Shown: piece after piece, positions 17,264 to 26,649 of the stretch
Layout of the letters: each line of letters starts with the position of its first letter
Numbering within the stretch: position 1 is the stretch's first letter
Assembly (NCBI GenBank): GCA_023228225.1
Contig: JALOBO010000005.1
Location: forward strand, 39,196-103,195
Origin: Clostridia bacterium
GTDB lineage: Bacteria; Bacillota; Clostridia; Christensenellales; UBA1242
DNA: 64,000 nt
Reading direction: 5' to 3'
Position numbers and translations under genes: made by a program
The notes under the pieces: generated by a model
The model's database searches: none
What the model was told of the DNA's origin: nothing
What the model saw: only the letters and a program-made list of their open reading frames with translations

Positions 17264-19891
17264 TTATTTTTTTGGGTTATTAATATTTGCTTGAGCGGCT
17301 GCCAAAATTGCAGTTGGAACTCTAAATGGTGAGCACGATACATAATTAAGCCCAATTCTATGGCAGAAATCAACAGATTTAGCCTCTCCTCCATGTTCAC
17401 CGCAAATACCTATTTTAATATCAGGGCGAACCGAACGACCCTTTTCGGAAGCCATTTTCATAAGTGAGCCTACGCCGTTTTGATCAATGGTAACGAATGG
17501 GTCAAAGTCAAAAATACGATTTTCGTAATAACTCTTTAAGAACTTAGTGGCATCATCACGACTAAAACCATAAGTGAATTGTGTTAAGTCGTTAGTACCA
17601 AATGAGAAGAATTTTGCTTGTTCGGCAATTTTATCTGCCATTAATGCTGCTCGTGGCAATTCTATCATTGTACCAATCTTGTATTCCATAGTTGCGTTTG
17701 CATTTGCTAATACTTCTTTTACAGTTTTTTCTACATTGTTTTTAACAAATTCAAATTCTTTAAGATCGCAAATAATAGGAATCATAATTTCTGGTTTAAT
17801 ATCAAAGCCATTTTCTTTTTTAACATTTAAAGCGGCTTCAATAATTGCCCTAGCCTGCATATTGTAAATTTCCGGATACGAAACTGCAAGTCTGCAACCA
17901 CGATGTCCCATCATAGGATTAAACTCGTGTAAATCATTAATAACTTGTTCAAGTTTTTCTTCGGTCATTCTAAAACTTTGAGCCAAATCTGCAATTTCCT
18001 TGCGATTTTTAAGGTCCGGCAAAAACTCATGTAGTGGTGGGTCAAGTAATCTTATGGTTACTGGCATTCCTTTCATAATTTGATAAAGTTCGGTAAAGTC
18101 TTGTCTTTGCATCGGCAATAATTTATCAAGTGCGACTTGTCTTGTTTGTAGTGTATTAGCAACAATCATTTCACGCATTTTTTCTATTCTGCCTGCTTTA
18201 AAGAACATATGTTCGGTACGACATAGTCCAATACCTTCTGCGCCTAATTCAACACCTGCGCGGGCATCAGTAGGAGTATCGGCATTTTGGTAAACTTTTA
18301 AGATTTTATATTTTTTTGCCCATTCCATAATTGTTAAAAAATCCTTTGGTAATGTAGCAGGTTTACGGTCAATTTTGCCTTCATAAATAAAGCCAGTAGA
18401 ACCATTAACCGAAATAATATCGCCCTCTACATACTTTTTATCTTTAAATGTAACATAGTCATTAGAAAATTGAATATCTTCGCAACCAGTAACACAACAT
18501 TTGCCCATACCGCGTGCAACAACTGCGGCGTGTGATGTCATACCACCACGAGCGGTAACAACTGCTTCGGATACGCTCATTCCCTCTATATCTTCGGACA
18601 AAGTTTCTTGTCTAACTAAAACAACTTTTTTGCCTTCGGCTTTCCACTCTATTGCTTTTGTGGCATTAAATGCCATCATACCACAGCCAGCACCCGGAGA
18701 AGCTGGCAAGCCTTTTCCAATAGGCGTAATTTTTTTTAAACTTTCAGTATCAAATTGTGGAAGTAGTAATGATGGAAGTTGTGAAGCATCAACTTTAAGT
18801 AGTGCTTCCTTTTCATCAAGTGCACCTTCTCTGTATAGGTCCATAGCAACTTTTAAACCAGCATGTATTGTACGCTTAGCATTACGAGTTTGTAAAATAT
18901 AAAGTTTACTATCTTCAATAGTAAATTCTATATCTTGCATATCTTTGTAATGAGTTTCAAGTTTATGTGCTATGTCTTTAAACTGTTTATACAGGGCTGG
19001 GTTTTCTTGTTCAAGATGTGATATCGGTGCTGGCGTTCTAATACCCGCAACAACATCTTCACCTTGTGCGTTCATTAAAAACTCGCCGAAAAGTTTGTTT
19101 TCGCCAGTTGCTGGGTCACGAGTAAAAGCCACGCCAGAACCAGATTTATTGCTTGTATTACCAAAAACCATTGATTGAATTGTAATAGCAGTACCCCATT
19201 CATTAGGTATTGCATTAATTTTTCTATAAAGAATTGCTCTTTGGTTATTCCATGAGCGAATAACCGCTTTAATGGCTTCCATTAATTGAACTTCTGGTTC
19301 TTGCGGAAAGTCTACACCTAATTTTTCTTTATAATACACTTTATTTTTTTTAATAATATTCTTTAAATCTTCTACATCAAGTTCATAGTCATATTTAATT
19401 TTTTTCTTATCTTTTGCATCTTGCAAAATACGGTCAAATTCTTCGGTATCAAGTTCCATAACAACATCAGAAAACATTAAAATAAATCTACGATAGCAGT
19501 CATAAACAAAACGTTCGTTACCGGTTAAAGTGGCAAAGCCCTTTGCAACTTTATCGTTAATACCTAAGTTTAAAATTGTATCCATCATACCAGGCATAGA
19601 AACACGACTACCTGAACGAACAGAAACTAATAGTGGTTTGTTTGGATTACCAAATTCTTTATTGGAAGTTTTTTCAAGTTTTCTAAGTGCTGTAATAATA
19701 TTTTCTTCTAATTTTGTGCTTAATTTTTCTTCATTTTTGTAATAATCTGCACACACATTCGAACTTACCACAAATCCCGGAGGAACAGGTAAGCCGATGT
19801 TTGCCATTTCACACAAGTTTGCACCTTTGCCACCAAGAATATCACGCATACTTGCATTACCTTCTGCAAACATAAAAACATCTTTTTTCAT
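17264..19891 (-). CDS. ppdK: Pyruvate, phosphate dikinase
   Basis: An 875-residue enzyme interconverting pyruvate + ATP + Pi and phosphoenolpyruvate + AMP + PPi; in anaerobes it serves PPi-linked glycolysis. Domains in order: the ATP-grasp N-terminal region (GGKGANLCEMANIGLPVPPG), the swivelling phosphohistidine domain (GGMTSHAAVVARGMGKCCVTG, His about residue 455), and the C-terminal TIM barrel ending with CGEHGG, whose cysteine is the general acid. The length matches the family (about 875). The start at 19891 is chosen for AAGGAGACCCAAA upstream and the family beginning MKK..; the ATG at 19945 lies inside recO. It is 19 bp downstream of recO. Confidence 0.97.
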   Translation of the reverse strand: MKKDVFMFAEGNASMRDILGGKGANLCEMANIGLPVPPGFVVSSNVCADYYKNEEKLSTKLEENIITALRKLEKTSNKEFGNPNKPLLVSVRSGSRVSMPGMMDTILNLGINDKVAKGFATLTGNERFVYDCYRRFILMFSDVVMELDTEEFDRILQDAKDKKKIKYDYELDVEDLKNIIKKNKVYYKEKLGVDFPQEPEVQLMEAIKAVIRSWNNQRAILYRKINAIPNEWGTAITIQSMVFGNTSNKSGSGVAFTRDPATGENKLFGEFLMNAQGEDVVAGIRTPAPISHLEQENPALYKQFKDIAHKLETHYKDMQDIEFTIEDSKLYILQTRNAKRTIHAGLKVAMDLYREGALDEKEALLKVDASQLPSLLLPQFDTESLKKITPIGKGLPASPGAGCGMMAFNATKAIEWKAEGKKVVLVRQETLSEDIEGMSVSEAVVTARGGMTSHAAVVARGMGKCCVTGCEDIQFSNDYVTFKDKKYVEGDIISVNGSTGFIYEGKIDRKPATLPKDFLTIMEWAKKYKILKVYQNADTPTDARAGVELGAEGIGLCRTEHMFFKAGRIEKMREMIVANTLQTRQVALDKLLPMQRQDFTELYQIMKGMPVTIRLLDPPLHEFLPDLKNRKEIADLAQSFRMTEEKLEQVINDLHEFNPMMGHRGCRLAVSYPEIYNMQARAIIEAALNVKKENGFDIKPEIMIPIICDLKEFEFVKNNVEKTVKEVLANANATMEYKIGTMIELPRAALMADKIAEQAKFFSFGTNDLTQFTYGFSRDDATKFLKSYYENRIFDFDPFVTIDQNGVGSLMKMASEKGRSVRPDIKIGICGEHGGEAKSVDFCHRIGLNYVSCSPFRVPTAILAAAQANINNPKK

Positions 19892-19910
19892 TTTGGGTCT
19901 CCTTAAAGCA

Positions 19911-20642
19911 TTAATCTGCCAAAAGTTTAATGGTGTGTAAGTCATAATTAAACTTTAAGGAAAATAATAGTTTAGCGAGTTTAAGCGTAAGAGTTAAAAC
20001 ATCTATATTAATTTTTACACTATCTAGCCTATCATATTCCGTACTGTTTATTATCCTAAAACACGAATGCACCTCAGGCGATATTTCTATACTATCATAA
20101 GTGTGACATTGACCGCAACAAATTTCACCATTATTTAGGTTTAAAAATCTCTTAACAGTAAAATTACAACCACAGGAAGCGCACTTTGTAAATGAAAATT
20201 TATAACCAAGTGCGGAAAAGATATTTAAAAAGAATTTTATTAAAATAATTCTCTCATTAATGTTACTATATGCAAGATTTTTTAAGGCTTTTAATATTTC
20301 TATAAACAATCCACTTTCTATTTGCTCTGGGAGCACAATAGCGGACGTCGCCTCTAAAATAGCCCCGCCAACATAATATTTATTTAAATCTGTGGTTATT
20401 TCATAAAAACTTTCTACTAGTGTACAACCAGATACGGTATACATTCCGCAATGCTCTACAAGCATAAATTCACCAAAACAAAAAGGCTGTGCTGCAAATT
20501 TTAATTTTGCATTTGCAATCTTTACGCTTTTTAAGACTGCATTAAACTTGCCCCTATCGGGCGAAAAGAGTGTTATTATCTTGTCCTTTTCTTTGTAGTC
20601 TTTACTAGATAACACTATGGCGTTACATTTTATATTATCCAT
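19911..20642 (-). CDS. recO: DNA repair protein RecO
   Basis: A 243-residue recombination mediator. It has an N-terminal OB fold (NAIVLSSKDYKEKDKIITLFSPDRGKF) and a helical C-terminal domain with a zinc site CASCGC....CCGQC (about residues 158-181). With RecR it loads RecA at gaps. Its position before yqzL-era matches Firmicutes gene order. Confidence 0.93.
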   Translation of the reverse strand: MDNIKCNAIVLSSKDYKEKDKIITLFSPDRGKFNAVLKSVKIANAKLKFAAQPFCFGEFMLVEHCGMYTVSGCTLVESFYEITTDLNKYYVGGAILEATSAIVLPEQIESGLFIEILKALKNLAYSNINERIILIKFFLNIFSALGYKFSFTKCASCGCNFTVKRFLNLNNGEICCGQCHTYDSIEISPEVHSCFRIINSTEYDRLDSVKINIDVLTLTLKLAKLLFSLKFNYDLHTIKLLAD

Positions 20643-20713
20643 TCAATTCATCCTTGGCTTATGTAAAATAAATATATTATTATGCACTGTGTGCATTAAA
20701 TTACAATTTTAAA

Positions 20714-20878
20714 TTATATATTTGCAGTTTGTTCATCTAATTTTGATTCATAAATTTCAGGGTGTGCAAGGTCAAATGCAAGCAAATAAAATATCGTATT
20801 GCCTGTTGCCAAAAAAGATTTCCAACAAAACATTATAAGGTCGTTATTCATAACTTTTTCATTTTCAAATATTTGCAT
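20714..20878 (-). CDS. yqzL: Small YqzL-like protein
   Basis: A 54-residue ORF (MQIFENEKVMNNDLIMF...) too short for most ORF finders. It lies exactly between recO and era, where Bacillus has yqzL. The segment W-K-S-F-L-A-T-G-N-T-I-F-Y-L-L (residues 19-33) matches the YqzL pattern W-x-x-F-x-x-T-G-x-x-x-x-Y-L-L. AGTGAGGTGCAAA precedes the ATG. The function of the family is unknown. Confidence 0.75.
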   Translation of the reverse strand: MQIFENEKVMNNDLIMFCWKSFLATGNTIFYLLAFDLAHPEIYESKLDEQTANI

Positions 20879-20970
20879 TTTGCACCTCACTTTTTAAGTA
20901 ATCCTGAAATTATTATACTCAATTTTACTTAATATATACGGTCAACAGTTTTACAATATATTATATTAAA

Positions 20971-21861
20971 TTACAGGTCTTTTTTGTTATAACCGATTTC
21001 ATTAAGTTCTTCTGTGTTGTTGCGCCAATCAGATCTAACTTTTACAAAAATTTTTAAAAACACTTGTTTGTCAACTAGTTTTTCTATATCTCTACGTGCC
21101 GAAATGGCTATTTTTTTAAGCATTTCACCATCTTTCCCTATTATTATACCTTTATGTGAATCTCTTTCGCAAATGATTAGAGCATCTATTTTAATAATTT
21201 TTTCTTCTTCTGTAAATTTTTCAATTTCTATGGCAATTCCGTGCGGAATCTCTTGGTCTAGCATAAGAAGTGCTTTTTCCCTTAATATTTCGCCTACTAA
21301 AAACCTTTCAGAGTGTTCGGTAACCATATCATCGGGATACATTTTTTCGCCTTCTGGCAAAAGTTTTTCCAATACTTTTAAGAGTTCATCAATGTTTTCT
21401 TTTTTTAGAGCAGATATGCAAACAATATCTTTAACATAGTTTAGCAAATTAAGTTTGTTTAATTCGGGATACAATCTTTCAAAAGTGGTAGCATCAATTT
21501 TGTTAACTGCTAATACTAAATTATGCGTCCTACCTTTATAACTTTCCACTATTTTTAAATCTTCTTCGGTTATTTTTTTACTACCATCAAGCAAAACAAC
21601 AATAACATCTACATCAATTACGGCAGTTGTGGCACTTTTAATCATAAATTCATCAAGAGAAGTTTTTATTTTTTGTATGCCTGGTGTATCCAAAAAAATC
21701 ATCTGATAATTATCAGTTGTTAGTATTCCTTTAACTATATTGCGAGTAGTTTGAGCCTTTGGCGATACAATAGAAATTTTTTGTCCAATAACCGCATTCA
21801 AAAGTGTAGATTTTCCTACATTTGGATTGCCAACTATTGTTACAAAACCGCATTTAAACAT
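20971..21861 (-). CDS. era: GTPase Era
   Basis: A 296-residue ribosome-assembly GTPase that binds the 3' end of 16S rRNA. G1 is GNPNVGKST, G3 DTPG, G4 NKID and G5 SALK in the N-terminal domain. The C-terminal KH domain contains HKGIIIGKDGEMLKKI. The start at 21861 is chosen because AAGGAGAATATA directly precedes it; the ATG at 21915 lies inside cdd. It is part of the cdd-era block. Confidence 0.97.
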   Translation of the reverse strand: MFKCGFVTIVGNPNVGKSTLLNAVIGQKISIVSPKAQTTRNIVKGILTTDNYQMIFLDTPGIQKIKTSLDEFMIKSATTAVIDVDVIVVLLDGSKKITEEDLKIVESYKGRTHNLVLAVNKIDATTFERLYPELNKLNLLNYVKDIVCISALKKENIDELLKVLEKLLPEGEKMYPDDMVTEHSERFLVGEILREKALLMLDQEIPHGIAIEIEKFTEEEKIIKIDALIICERDSHKGIIIGKDGEMLKKIAISARRDIEKLVDKQVFLKIFVKVRSDWRNNTEELNEIGYNKKDL

Positions 21862-21871
21862 TATATTCTCC

Positions 21872-22270
21872 TTAAACAATTTCGGTAGGTACAAACGGAA
21901 AAGGCATAATTTCATTCATTCTGTAAGACTCGTGCGAATATTTGTTTGCAACGATTATTGTTGCCGACTTAGAAAACTCTTGTAACATTTGTCTGCATTC
22001 GCCAGTAGGATATGGCAAATCAATACCGTTATAATAAAGCGCAAGTGCTTCAATTTCGGGGTGTCCTTCCGACACCGCTTTTAAAATTGCAACGCTACCA
22101 GCATCGCTTGATGCCCCAAATGAAGAATTTTCAATATTGCAACCACCAAAAATTATGCCGTCTTTGGTAAGAACGCAAGCACCCACCGGATAAGAAGAGT
22201 ATGGTACATAGGCATGCTCTGCCGATAATTTTGCCCTCTCTATTAACATCATAATTGATTCATTATCCAT
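21872..22270 (-). CDS. cdd: Cytidine deaminase homologue lacking catalytic residues
   Basis: A 132-residue protein clearly of the Cdd family by fold and position (ybeY-cdd-era). It has YSSYPVGACVLTKDGIIFGGCNIENSSFG and CRQMLQEFS. Active Cdd has C-A-E-R-T-A, with a zinc cysteine and the proton-shuttling glutamate, and P-C-G-x-C-R-Q. Here the first motif reads D56-A-G-S-V-A and the second P88-T-G-E-C-R-Q. The catalytic glutamate and two of three zinc cysteines are therefore missing, with no frameshift visible. Known family chemistry predicts no deaminase activity. It may be a pseudoenzyme, or act on something else. Confidence 0.85.
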   Translation of the reverse strand: MDNESIMMLIERAKLSAEHAYVPYSSYPVGACVLTKDGIIFGGCNIENSSFGASSDAGSVAILKAVSEGHPEIEALALYYNGIDLPYPTGECRQMLQEFSKSATIIVANKYSHESYRMNEIMPFPFVPTEIV

Positions 22271-22277
22271 GTTTATT

Positions 22278-22754
22278 CTACCTACTTATATTAAAAGTTT
22301 TTAAAATTTTTTCTTCTGTTTCGCGCATGAATATTTTATCGTTTTCTTCCATGTGATCATAACCTAGTAAATGTAGTAACCCGTGTACTGCTAAATAATA
22401 AATTTCCCGTTCAACGCTATGTCCGTATTCATTTGCTTGTGCCTTTGCAATAGATGTACAAATAACAATGTCACCAAGCAGTATTTCTTTTGTGCCTAGG
22501 TCGGTATCTGTTGCAAAATTTTTAATGCTTATTTTTTTATTAAACACATTAGCAAGTAGCGGAAATGAAAGTACATCAGTCGGCTTGTCCACTTTGCGAG
22601 TGTTTAAATTAATCTTTTGAATTAGGTTTTTTGATACAAATCTAATATTGACTGCAATTTTTTTGTAACTTTGCCCTAAAAGTTTTAACGCATGGTCAAA
22701 AATGTTTTGCATAAGTTTATATTTTTCTAACAATTTAGTACTATAAATTATCAT
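22278..22754 (-). CDS. ybeY: Endoribonuclease YbeY
   Basis: A 158-residue single-strand-specific endoribonuclease for 16S rRNA 3' maturation and ribosome quality control. The zinc motif HGLLHLLGYDH (H-x3-H-x5-H) is at about residues 123-133, and TDVLSFPL precedes it. It is 2 bp from yqfD and 7 bp from cdd, in the conserved yqfC-yqfD-(phoH)-ybeY-cdd-era order; phoH and the dgkA and yqfF genes usually between are absent here. Confidence 0.95.
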   Translation of the reverse strand: MIIYSTKLLEKYKLMQNIFDHALKLLGQSYKKIAVNIRFVSKNLIQKINLNTRKVDKPTDVLSFPLLANVFNKKISIKNFATDTDLGTKEILLGDIVICTSIAKAQANEYGHSVEREIYYLAVHGLLHLLGYDHMEENDKIFMRETEEKILKTFNISR

Positions 22755-22756
22755 TT

Positions 22757-23905
22757 TTATTCCTCAATAAATTTTTGTATTTCAATTTCTACTTGTATAT
22801 AACCTCTAATAAAATAAATTCCCGCACCGCTATTTGTTACCGTATATTCTTTTATTGTTTCAACGCCTAACGGTACATTTTCACGGGCTTTAAGTAATGC
22901 TTCGTATTCTAATAGTTCTTTATTCTCCTCAAAACTTTCTATTACCACAACAGGTTCAAGTTCGTATATCCGCTGTTTAACAATTTTAAACGGTAAAATA
23001 TTTTTGTCAAATAAATATCTCGTTGAATTTTCAATTTCATAAAATAAAAAATTGTTTGTTGCACGCTTTATTGGCATTGCGCTATTTAGTAGCATCAAAT
23101 AAGAAATATCAATATATTTTCCAGTGCGTGCTAGCACTGTTTTTTCTTCGTAAAACTGAGTTCCCCCAGTATACCACACATTTGCCATAATTGTGCCTAT
23201 TGCTTTGCAACTTTCAGTTTCGCCATTAGTATTAGTAAACGAACCTTCAATAAGCACTTCGCCTTTTTTTACGACTTCACCAACTTGTACCTTTTGTGTA
23301 CCCTGAATAGTTACAATTTTTGTTATAACCGCATCAAATTCGGCTACCAAATTTCCATTAACATTAACTGTATCTTTGGGAATTTTTTCTTTGATCACCA
23401 CAATCAAATTAGTGCCTTTTATGCCTATATTAACCATAGCAATATCCGATATAGAATTCATAATTTGATTTTCTAATTTATCCGTATCAATGCTATTAAG
23501 CAATATTCCAGTACACACACCTGTACTTTTTATTTCGTTTAAGATTACTAAATCTGAAATATTTTCATTGCCGATAATATTTATATTCCACAAAATAAAA
23601 GAATATATTAAACACAGACAAACCGATAAAATAAGTCCAATTAAAAGCCCAAGTCTAGACTTAAAAAATTTAAAAATATATGGTGCGCCAAACTCTTTTT
23701 TTATATTCAAAGTATAACACGAATTTTTTAATAAGGCAATTAACTTTTTTTGCGATTTGTAATCAGTTGAGAATACAATTTGCTTATGTGATATGCGGTG
23801 TAAGTTGGTTATTAAAATACCTTTATTAAACATTTGATTTAATAACCATTCAATATTCATTCCTTCAATATTTACGCGTGTAGCACCGCTAAATATTCCT
23901 GTCAC
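22757..23905 (-). CDS. yqfD: Sporulation protein YqfD
   Basis: A 382-residue sporulation membrane protein. An N-terminal cytosolic part (INIEGMNIEWLLNQMFNKGI) is followed by one transmembrane helix (LGLLIGLILSVCLCLIYSF, about residues 86-104) and a large extracytoplasmic domain. The N-terminal region is the YqfD signature. It is known as a stage IV sporulation protein in Clostridia and Bacillus. The first codon overlaps the last of yqfC by one base, so the two are translationally coupled. Confidence 0.9.
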   Translation of the reverse strand: MTGIFSGATRVNIEGMNIEWLLNQMFNKGILITNLHRISHKQIVFSTDYKSQKKLIALLKNSCYTLNIKKEFGAPYIFKFFKSRLGLLIGLILSVCLCLIYSFILWNINIIGNENISDLVILNEIKSTGVCTGILLNSIDTDKLENQIMNSISDIAMVNIGIKGTNLIVVIKEKIPKDTVNVNGNLVAEFDAVITKIVTIQGTQKVQVGEVVKKGEVLIEGSFTNTNGETESCKAIGTIMANVWYTGGTQFYEEKTVLARTGKYIDISYLMLLNSAMPIKRATNNFLFYEIENSTRYLFDKNILPFKIVKQRIYELEPVVVIESFEENKELLEYEALLKARENVPLGVETIKEYTVTNSGAGIYFIRGYIQVEIEIQKFIEE

Positions 23906-24168
23906 TATTCCTCCGAAACCGATGATATTTTACCGCAAACCACAACATCAGTATTATACATTTTTTTAATGTAAAGTTCTTGTCCCTTTATGACAAGCCG
24001 TTTATTTTTTTGCACAATTAATACCGCTTTGTCGCTATCAAACTGCCAAATATTTTTAACTCCCAAAATATGAACCGCTTGCCCACCGATTACCGAATAT
24101 TTGTAAGAACCTGCCGTTAAATATACAGGCAAACCGGTAATATCGGAAACTTCCATAATTAAATCCAT
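23905..24168 (-). CDS. yqfC: Sporulation protein YqfC (YabP family)
   Basis: An 87-residue protein of the YabP/YqfC beta-rich family (GGQAVHILGVKNIWQFDSDKAVLIV and LVIKGQELYIKKM). It is expressed in the mother cell in related organisms and always next to yqfD. AGAGGAAAAT precedes the ATG. It starts the block yqfC-yqfD-ybeY-cdd-era; a terminator for the upstream unit lies just before it. Confidence 0.88.
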   Translation of the reverse strand: MDLIMEVSDITGLPVYLTAGSYKYSVIGGQAVHILGVKNIWQFDSDKAVLIVQKNKRLVIKGQELYIKKMYNTDVVVCGKISSVSEE

Positions 24169-24186
24169 ATTTTCCTCTTTTCACAC

Positions 24187-24217
24187 AAAAAAATATACCA
24201 ATTAATTAGTATATTTT
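24187..24217 (-). terminator. Terminator after rsmD
   Basis: On the minus strand a 9-bp stem (AAAATATAC / GTATATTTT) around an AT-rich loop is followed by a T-run; it separates rsmD from yqfC. Confidence 0.6.
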
Positions 24218-24241
24218 ATGCTACTATAATTTCATATAGAC

Positions 24242-24805
24242 TTAGATTTTATTGTCTAAAATAAACCTTACAAATTCTATGCCCACTATTCCATACTTTC
24301 GGCTGTCGTAAACTTCTAGTCTTTTTGGTAATTTTAGTTTAAAATTTTTGTCATAAAGATGCTCATAAACAATTATTCCATCTTCATTTAATAGTTTATA
24401 TTCAGCAATTTTTTCTATTACAGGCTGACCCAAATTTAGTGCATACGGTGGGTCTAAAAATATAATATCAAACTTTTTATTTTTTGCTTTAAAATTCATT
24501 AATGCACTGGCGTAATCTTTACATAATACTGTACTATTTTCGCCTATCATTTTTACATTATTTTCGGTTACCAAACAACAGTCTTTGTTTTTATCTACAA
24601 ATACTGCTTCATCTGCCCCGCGTGAGAGTGCTTCCAGCCCTAATGCACCAGAGCCAGAAAACAAATCTAATACAATAGAATGTGGAATATAAAACTGAAT
24701 AATGCTAAACAGTGGCTGTTTAATTCTATCTAATGTTGGTCTTACTTCTATTCTTTCTAGCGATTTTAATACTCGTCCTTTATATTTCCCCGCAATAATA
24801 CGCAT
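24242..24805 (-). CDS. rsmD: 16S rRNA (guanine966-N2)-methyltransferase RsmD
   Basis: A 187-residue methyltransferase. It starts MRIIAGKYKGR. The SAM-binding motif is LDLFSGSGALGLEALSRGA (about residues 45-63), and the catalytic motif is FLDPPYALN. RsmD methylates G966 of 16S rRNA in the 30S subunit. The start at 24805 is chosen because it begins the family consensus and AGAGG is 8 nt upstream; the ATG six codons earlier lacks a site. It is the last gene of the guaA-like to rsmD run. Confidence 0.93.
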   Translation of the reverse strand: MRIIAGKYKGRVLKSLERIEVRPTLDRIKQPLFSIIQFYIPHSIVLDLFSGSGALGLEALSRGADEAVFVDKNKDCCLVTENNVKMIGENSTVLCKDYASALMNFKAKNKKFDIIFLDPPYALNLGQPVIEKIAEYKLLNEDGIIVYEHLYDKNFKLKLPKRLEVYDSRKYGIVGIEFVRFILDNKI

Positions 24806-24879
24806 ATTTTTTCCTCTTAACATGCATTATGACACAAAAATATAATTTTGACAATTTTTTAGGCGGTTTTTTATAATCC

Positions 24880-25959
24880 TTATTCAATAAGAATAAAATC
24901 CGCGCGCCTATAATTAAATTCGGTTAAAATATAACTAACCGCAGTATTACATTGTTTTGCTATGGTCATTGCGTTAGACTCTTCTCCTCCGTTTAATACA
25001 TAAACATAATCGCCTACCTTTGCACTAATACCACTTAAATTTACTATAAACATATCCATACAAATACTACCTATTATTTGTGCTTTTTGCCCGTTTATAG
25101 CAGTAAATCCGCCCGTATTTGCTTTTTTTAATCCATCAGCATAGCCCATACTTACCGTGCCAATTTGCATAGGTTTAGGTGCTATAAAGAAATTGCCATA
25201 ACCAACTCTTTCGCCAGCATTAATACTATAAATTTGTATTATTTTAGCCGATATTTTTAAAACAGGGGTTATTTTTACTGGCGGAATAACTCCCGTTGGC
25301 AACTCAGCATAGCCGTACATGCCTATTCCTATTCTAACCATATCAAAACAAGTATTTTTGTTTACAAAGCAAGCGGGGGTATTTGCAGCGTGTATTAAAA
25401 TATCAGGGCAATGTTTTTTTACAACTTTTACCGCACGCTTAAAATTTTTTAATTGAAAATTCATATATTCGGTATCACAAAATGCAGTCGCAAAGTGTGT
25501 ATAAAAACCTAAAATATTTATATTGTTTTGTTCTGTAAGTTTTAGTATGTTTAAAAATTCTTTTATGCTTTTAATGCCAAGCCTATTCATACCCGAATTA
25601 AACTTTATATGTATATTAAACGCTTGCCCTTTTGCATTATCAATAATTTTTTGTAAATGTTCCATACTTACACAAGTTAAAATTATATTATTTTCTACGC
25701 ACGATAAAACTGTATCGCATCTACCCATAATAAGTATTGGCTTACTAATTTTTAATTGCCGTAAAATTAATGCCTCGCTTAAAGTAGCAACGCCAAAATA
25801 ATCTACTTCGCTTTCAATTTTGGGCGATATTTCAGCCATATTATGTCCGTAGGCATTGCCCTTAACAACCGCACAAAACTTGCACCCAGTATAATCTTTT
25901 ATGTTTTTAATGTTTAGTTTTAAACTTGTTAAATTAACTTCATATTTAATATTATACAT
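24880..25959 (-). CDS. alr: Alanine racemase
   Basis: A 359-residue fold-type III PLP enzyme interconverting L- and D-alanine for peptidoglycan. The PLP lysine is in CAVVKGNAYGHN (K about residue 34). The second catalytic tyrosine is in SMGYADGLKKA, and the C-terminal ICMDMFIVNLSG is conserved. The start at 25959 fits the family; a TTG at 26007 (immediately after the tmk stop, 16 codons earlier) is an alternative without a ribosome-binding site. It is 48 bp from the tmk-like gene. Confidence 0.92.
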   Translation of the reverse strand: MYNIKYEVNLTSLKLNIKNIKDYTGCKFCAVVKGNAYGHNMAEISPKIESEVDYFGVATLSEALILRQLKISKPILIMGRCDTVLSCVENNIILTCVSMEHLQKIIDNAKGQAFNIHIKFNSGMNRLGIKSIKEFLNILKLTEQNNINILGFYTHFATAFCDTEYMNFQLKNFKRAVKVVKKHCPDILIHAANTPACFVNKNTCFDMVRIGIGMYGYAELPTGVIPPVKITPVLKISAKIIQIYSINAGERVGYGNFFIAPKPMQIGTVSMGYADGLKKANTGGFTAINGQKAQIIGSICMDMFIVNLSGISAKVGDYVYVLNGGEESNAMTIAKQCNTAVSYILTEFNYRRADFILIE

Positions 25960-26007
25960 AATAAATATATATGATCTTTTTACTTTTCTGTCGTCTTTTT
26001 TAAACAA

Positions 26008-26631
26008 CTATATAATATCATTTAAAATTGAGTATAGCCTTTCATTAATTTTGCTTTGCTCATCTTGTGTGTTTATTATTTTAAAATTGCTTTTTTTAGC
26101 GAGGCTTTTATATCTTTTTATTTGCTCTATTACACTTTCATCATCATAAAATAAATCTTTTTCTGCAATTCTTTGTTTTACTCTAATTTTTAATTCTTCC
26201 GCTTTTGCACTTGCTATTATTACACAATCGGGTTTAATAAATTTTTGGCATATTTTGTATATCAAATTATTTTTGCACCTTATGTAACTTGTGTAACAAT
26301 ATCTATCGCACAACACATACTCGCCCCTTTTTAATGCTGGTGTTATTTCGGAATCTAGTGTTAAAAGCCGATCGCCCGTTGAAAAGATAGTCATATTAAA
26401 TAGGCTTACCAAATTGCGTTTTGTAATGTCAGTACTATAATCTAAATTTTGAAACAAATCTATTTTTCTTATTCTATCGCTTGGCATTTTTGTGCAATAG
26501 CATTTTATATTTTTATCTTCTAAATATTGCTTTGCAATGCCCGTAAGCGTTGTTTTGCCCGAGCCATCAACACCTTCAAAAACAATTAATTTCCCGCCGA
26601 ATTTATTTGGTTTCATATTAATTTTTTTCAT
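26008..26631 (-). CDS. tmk: Thymidylate-kinase-like nucleotide kinase
   Basis: A 207-residue P-loop kinase. Walker A is FEGVDGSGKTT (about residues 19-29), and the DR-x motif is DRYCYTSYIRC near residue 105. The LID region is variable (RVKQRIAEKD). It may be the housekeeping dTMP kinase or a divergent paralogue; the sequence from residue 45 on (LFQNLDYSTDITKRNLVSLF) is further from typical Tmk than expected. AAGGCGGGTTAAA precedes the ATG. Its place between a HemN-type gene and alr is unusual for tmk. Confidence 0.7.
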   Translation of the reverse strand: MKKINMKPNKFGGKLIVFEGVDGSGKTTLTGIAKQYLEDKNIKCYCTKMPSDRIRKIDLFQNLDYSTDITKRNLVSLFNMTIFSTGDRLLTLDSEITPALKRGEYVLCDRYCYTSYIRCKNNLIYKICQKFIKPDCVIIASAKAEELKIRVKQRIAEKDLFYDDESVIEQIKRYKSLAKKSNFKIINTQDEQSKINERLYSILNDII

Positions 26632-26649
26632 TTTAACCCGCCTTAAAAA

